7,511 nt of DNA from Pseudomonadota bacterium (GTDB lineage Bacteria; Pseudomonadota; Alphaproteobacteria; Rhizobiales; Hyphomicrobiaceae): the NCBI GenBank assembly GCA_003242645.1, contig QGVC01000176.1:1-7511 (forward strand), read 5' to 3'. The notes under the pieces are model-generated. The model ran no database searches. It had not been told where the DNA came from and saw nothing but the letters and a program-made list of their open reading frames with translations. This document shows, one piece after another, positions 5,455 through 7,511 of this stretch. Within the stretch, counting starts at the first letter, position 1, and every line of letters starts with the position of its first letter. The position numbers were made by a program, and so were the translations under genes.

Positions 5455-6737
5455 GCGTCGTCGCCGTCATACTCCTGCTCCTCGTGCTGATTGCCATTGG
5501 TGTGCCTGTTGGCTTCGCCCTTGGAATTGCGGGCGCCGTCGGCCTTTACGCCTTTTCCGGTGCCAGCGTTGCCGCCAGCATCCTAAGTGACGTCGCCTAT
5601 CAGAGCAGTGCATCGTATCTGCTGCTCACTATTCCGATGTTCATTCTCATGAGTCAGTACATGGCCGTGAGTGGAATGGCGCGGGATGTGATAAATGCCA
5701 GTTACGAGTGGCTTGGCAGAATACCCGGTGGTTTGGGCATAGCCTGCGTTGCTGCAAGCGCCATTATGGCGGCCGTGATCGGATCAAGCACGGCGTCAAC
5801 CGCAGCCATGGCAACGGCCGGCTACCCCCATATGAAGCGCCTAGGCTATCACCCGGGCTTTGCGATCGGGATCATCGCGATCTCAGGAACGCTCGCGATT
5901 ATGATCCCGCCGAGCATCATCTTGGTGCTCTACGGCATTCTCACAGAGGAATCGATCGGAAAGCTGCTGATTGCCGGAATCATTCCGGGTTTGCTGACGG
6001 CCTTCGGCTACGCCGCGGTCATCTTCATCCGCGTTTATTTCAATCCGAGCCTGGCGCCAACTGCGGGCGATTTCGATTTCCGCCGCGCCGTGCGCGCGCT
6101 CCCGCCGGTTTGGCCAGTGCTGATCCTGATGTTCTGCGTGATCGGCAGCCTCTATTACGGCATTGCCACGCCAACGGAGGCTGGAGCCCTCGGAGCGGCT
6201 GCGGCGCTGCTCATTGCCATCGCCTTGCGACGCCTAAACTGGTCAGGTCTGACGGAGTCGCTGCAGCACACGGTCAAGGCCACCACGATGATCGTCACCA
6301 TCATCATCGGGGCCATGATCTTCGGCTACTTCATGACGTACACCCAGGTGACGCAGCAGATGATCAAATGGGTGTCGGAGAGCGGGCTCGCGCCCTGGCA
6401 GATCATGGTCGCGATCCTGGTGGTCTATGTCATCCTCGGCATGTTCCTCGATCAGATCGCCATCCTGGTGCTGACCGTGCCGCTCACATATCCCTTGGTC
6501 AAAGCCTTGGGGTACGACGGCATTTGGTACGGTATCCTGATCACGAAAACGGTCGAAATCGGCCTGGTGACGCCGCCAGTCGGGCTCAACGTCTACATTG
6601 GCTCAAGCATTGCGAAGGTGCCGCTGACGGATGCGTTCCGCGGAATCACTCCTTTCGTGTTCGTCGAATTGGTCATTCTCGCAATCCTGGCCCTCTTTCC
6701 CAACCTGATCCTCTATCTTCCGAGCCTGATGCGCTGA
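5451..6737 (+). CDS. dctM: TRAP transporter large membrane subunit (DctM family)
   Basis: This 428-residue, very hydrophobic protein is the sodium-coupled transport subunit of the TRAP complex and has the standard length. Family blocks occur in order: IPGGLGIACV (91-100), the SxxS-rich loop IGSSTASTAAMATAGYPHMK (110-129), SGTLAIMIPPSIILVLYGIL (145-164), GIATPTEAGALG (237-248), GMFLDQIAILVLTVP (330-344) and GLVTPPVGLNVYIGSS (371-386). The serine-rich loop and the TPTEAG and TPPVGLN segments correspond to the pore and sodium-site hairpins known from SiaQM structures. No inserted domain or fusion to DctQ is present. The start is fixed by the ATGA overlap with dctQ. It is the last gene of the operon; a hairpin 38 nt after the stop could end transcription. 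Confidence 0.95.
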   Translation: MSVVAVILLLLVLIAIGVPVGFALGIAGAVGLYAFSGASVAASILSDVAYQSSASYLLLTIPMFILMSQYMAVSGMARDVINASYEWLGRIPGGLGIACVAASAIMAAVIGSSTASTAAMATAGYPHMKRLGYHPGFAIGIIAISGTLAIMIPPSIILVLYGILTEESIGKLLIAGIIPGLLTAFGYAAVIFIRVYFNPSLAPTAGDFDFRRAVRALPPVWPVLILMFCVIGSLYYGIATPTEAGALGAAAALLIAIALRRLNWSGLTESLQHTVKATTMIVTIIIGAMIFGYFMTYTQVTQQMIKWVSESGLAPWQIMVAILVVYVILGMFLDQIAILVLTVPLTYPLVKALGYDGIWYGILITKTVEIGLVTPPVGLNVYIGSSIAKVPLTDAFRGITPFVFVELVILAILALFPNLILYLPSLMR

Positions 6738-6775
6738 TCGCGCTCGTCAGGCGAAACCCTCCGCCCGCCGCAGTG

Positions 6776-6796
6776 CCTGTCGCTCCGAGCGATAGG
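6776..6796 (+). terminator. Candidate terminator hairpin after dctM
   Basis: CCTGTCGCT (6776-6784) pairs with AGCGATAGG (6788-6796) as a 9-bp stem with one G-U pair and a CCG loop. It lies 38 nt after the dctM stop, where an operon end is expected. No convincing U-tract follows (GGCGATCCTGATCTG), so it may be a weak or Rho-assisted terminator, or only a 3'-end stabiliser. Confidence 0.4.
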
Positions 6797-6860
6797 GCGA
6801 TCCTGATCTGTTGACGACGCTACGTCGCATCCCGAACGCTGTTGCTGCCAACCCAGATTT

Positions 6861-6902
6861 CCTTCAGCTTACCCCAGCAGCACGCAGCATCGGGCTGAAA
6901 GG
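6861..6902 (+). promoter_or_regulatory. Leader hairpin that could cover the DUF454 ribosome-binding site
   Basis: CCTTCAGC (6861-6868) can pair with GCTGAAAGG (6894-6902), leaving one bulged A. The right arm contains AAAGG, the only plausible Shine-Dalgarno for the gene starting at 6912. The loop is 25 nt, so stability is moderate. It may be chance. Confidence 0.25.
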
Positions 6903-6911
6903 CGAACTGCC

Positions 6912-7325
6912 ATGATTGCGCGCTGGCTCTGGCTTTCGCTCGGGTTCATCGCCACCGGCTTCGGCATCGCCGGCGTTGTGCTCCCACTCGTTCCGACTAC
7001 CCCCTTCCTTTTGCTCGCTGCCTTCGCCTTCGCCCGCAGCTCGCCGCGGTTTCACGAGTGGCTCATCAATCACCCGCACTTCGGCCCCGTCATCCTCGAT
7101 TGGCAACGCAACGGCAGCATCGCTCGCAGGCACAAGGTCGCCGCGCTCCTTGCCATGGCCGCCAGCCTCGCGGTGACATGGCTCGCCGGAGTTGCGGTCT
7201 GGGCTATTACCCTGCAGGCGGTTGTGCTCGCAGCCGTCGCAACCTTCATCCTGACGCGCCCTGATGCCCCGGCGCCACGGTCAGACACATCTTCTGTGGC
7301 CCGGGCGCGACGCGGCGTACCTTGA
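6912..7325 (+). CDS. DUF454 (YbaN-like) inner-membrane protein
   Basis: This 137-residue membrane protein belongs to the DUF454 family, whose biochemical function is not known to me. The hallmark block is complete: IAGVVLPLVPTTPFLLLAAF (19-38) and then AFARSSPRFHEWLINHPHFG (39-58), with VILDWQRNGSIARRHK (60-75) following. Hydrophobic segments lie at about 5-24, 29-42 and two close ones at about 77-95 and 97-115. The C-terminal 20 residues are polar and probably disordered. AAAGG at 6898-6902 lies 9 nt before the ATG. The gene is separated from dctM by 174 nt with a candidate terminator, and by eye it is more GC-rich than dctP, so it likely belongs to a separate, housekeeping transcription unit and not to the uptake system. 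Confidence 0.9.
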   Translation: MIARWLWLSLGFIATGFGIAGVVLPLVPTTPFLLLAAFAFARSSPRFHEWLINHPHFGPVILDWQRNGSIARRHKVAALLAMAASLAVTWLAGVAVWAITLQAVVLAAVATFILTRPDAPAPRSDTSSVARARRGVP

Positions 7326-7388
7326 GGCCCGGCTCAGGCCCACTAGTCCACCCGTACCGGCGATTTCAGGTGGCCTCCGATCAGCATT

Positions 7389-7423
7389 CGGTGTATTCGG
7401 GGCGGCCCACCCCAAGAACACCG
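7389..7423 (+). other. Imperfect inverted repeat upstream of the ABC ATPase gene
   Basis: CGGTGT (7389-7394) and ACACCG (7418-7423) are perfect 6-bp arms, with an inner GGGG (7399-7402) / CCCC (7410-7413) pair around a 7-nt loop. No U-tract follows, so it is not a normal terminator for the upstream gene. It lies 17 nt before the ATPase start and could be a leader structure or a protein-binding dyad. Confidence 0.3.
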
Positions 7424-7440
7424 TATCATGAGCTGGTCCA

Positions 7441-7511
7441 ATGGAGCCCATCATCTCCATCTCCAACCTGTCGAAGACCTATGCCACCGGCTTCCAGGCC
7501 CTGAAGAACAT
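7441..7511 (+). CDS. ABC transporter ATP-binding protein, N-terminal fragment
   Basis: Only 23 complete codons are present before the window ends; they encode MEPIISISNLSKTYATGFQA followed by LKN. The pattern I-x-I-x-N-L-S-K-x-Y at residues 5-14 is the first beta-strand and A-loop region of ABC ATPases, with Tyr14 as the aromatic A-loop residue that stacks on the adenine of ATP. The Walker A should lie about 20 residues beyond the edge. The phrasing resembles ATPases of ABC-2-type export systems, often found with a permease gene downstream (inference). An in-frame TGA at 7429-7431 leaves ATG 7441 as the only reasonable start. No strong Shine-Dalgarno is visible. The gene is cut by the window edge; nothing suggests it is truncated in the genome. 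Confidence 0.8.
   Translation, partial: MEPIISISNLSKTYATGFQALKN

Noticed and set aside
5708..6814. 368-codon open frame on the + strand over dctM
   Set aside because: It is an out-of-frame shadow of dctM, rich in His, Arg and Pro with no recognisable domain, while the dctM frame carries every conserved TRAP block.
6811..6840. TTGACG as a -35 box for the DUF454 gene
   Set aside because: It matches -35 well (5 of 6), but no acceptable -10 hexamer lies 16-18 nt downstream, and the motif overlaps a short CGACG/CGTCG repeat that may be chance.

Overview
The window is about 7.5 kb of GC-rich, densely coding DNA that looks like an alphaproteobacterial chromosome. My best guess is a Rhizobiales/Bradyrhizobium-like soil organism, based on the TRAP uptake system beside CoA-dependent acid catabolism, the DUF454 protein and the style of the ABC ATPase N-terminus. 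This placement comes from family knowledge and has not been tested by a search. I see no mobile element, CRISPR array, tRNA or rRNA, and no gene-free stretch longer than 300 bases.

Layout: (1) 18-1217 (+) is a complete class III (CaiB/BaiF) CoA-transferase. (2) 1214-1582 (-) is a small cupin protein; it converges on the CoA-transferase so tightly that their stop codons overlap. (3) 1583-1671 is an 89-bp divergent control region, with a 17-bp dyad that runs over the start codon of the next gene. (4) 1672-6737 (+) is a probable five-gene operon: an IclR-family (MhpR-like) regulator, an acyl-CoA dehydrogenase that overlaps it by 11 nt, and the periplasmic, small-membrane and large-membrane subunits of a TRAP transporter (dctP, dctQ, dctM). 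A strong 36-nt hairpin lies between dctP and dctQ, and dctQ and dctM overlap by ATGA. (5) After a candidate terminator hairpin come a DUF454 (YbaN-like) membrane protein at 6912-7325 and the first 23 codons of an ABC-transporter ATPase, which the window edge cuts off. These last two look unrelated to the catabolic block.

How the genes fit together (inference): DctPQM would import an organic acid, the CoA-transferase would convert it to its CoA thioester, and the acyl-CoA dehydrogenase would introduce a double bond. The IclR-type regulator would sense the substrate or an intermediate. The cupin may be a small accessory enzyme or a sensor-like protein of the same pathway. The substrate cannot be read from the sequence. 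The regulator's resemblance to MhpR, which controls 3-hydroxyphenylpropionate catabolism, makes an aromatic or arylalkanoic acid a reasonable first guess. Each protein belongs to a known family. The novelty, if any, lies in the unidentified substrate, the unusual C-terminal motif of the dehydrogenase and the RNA/DNA structures between genes.
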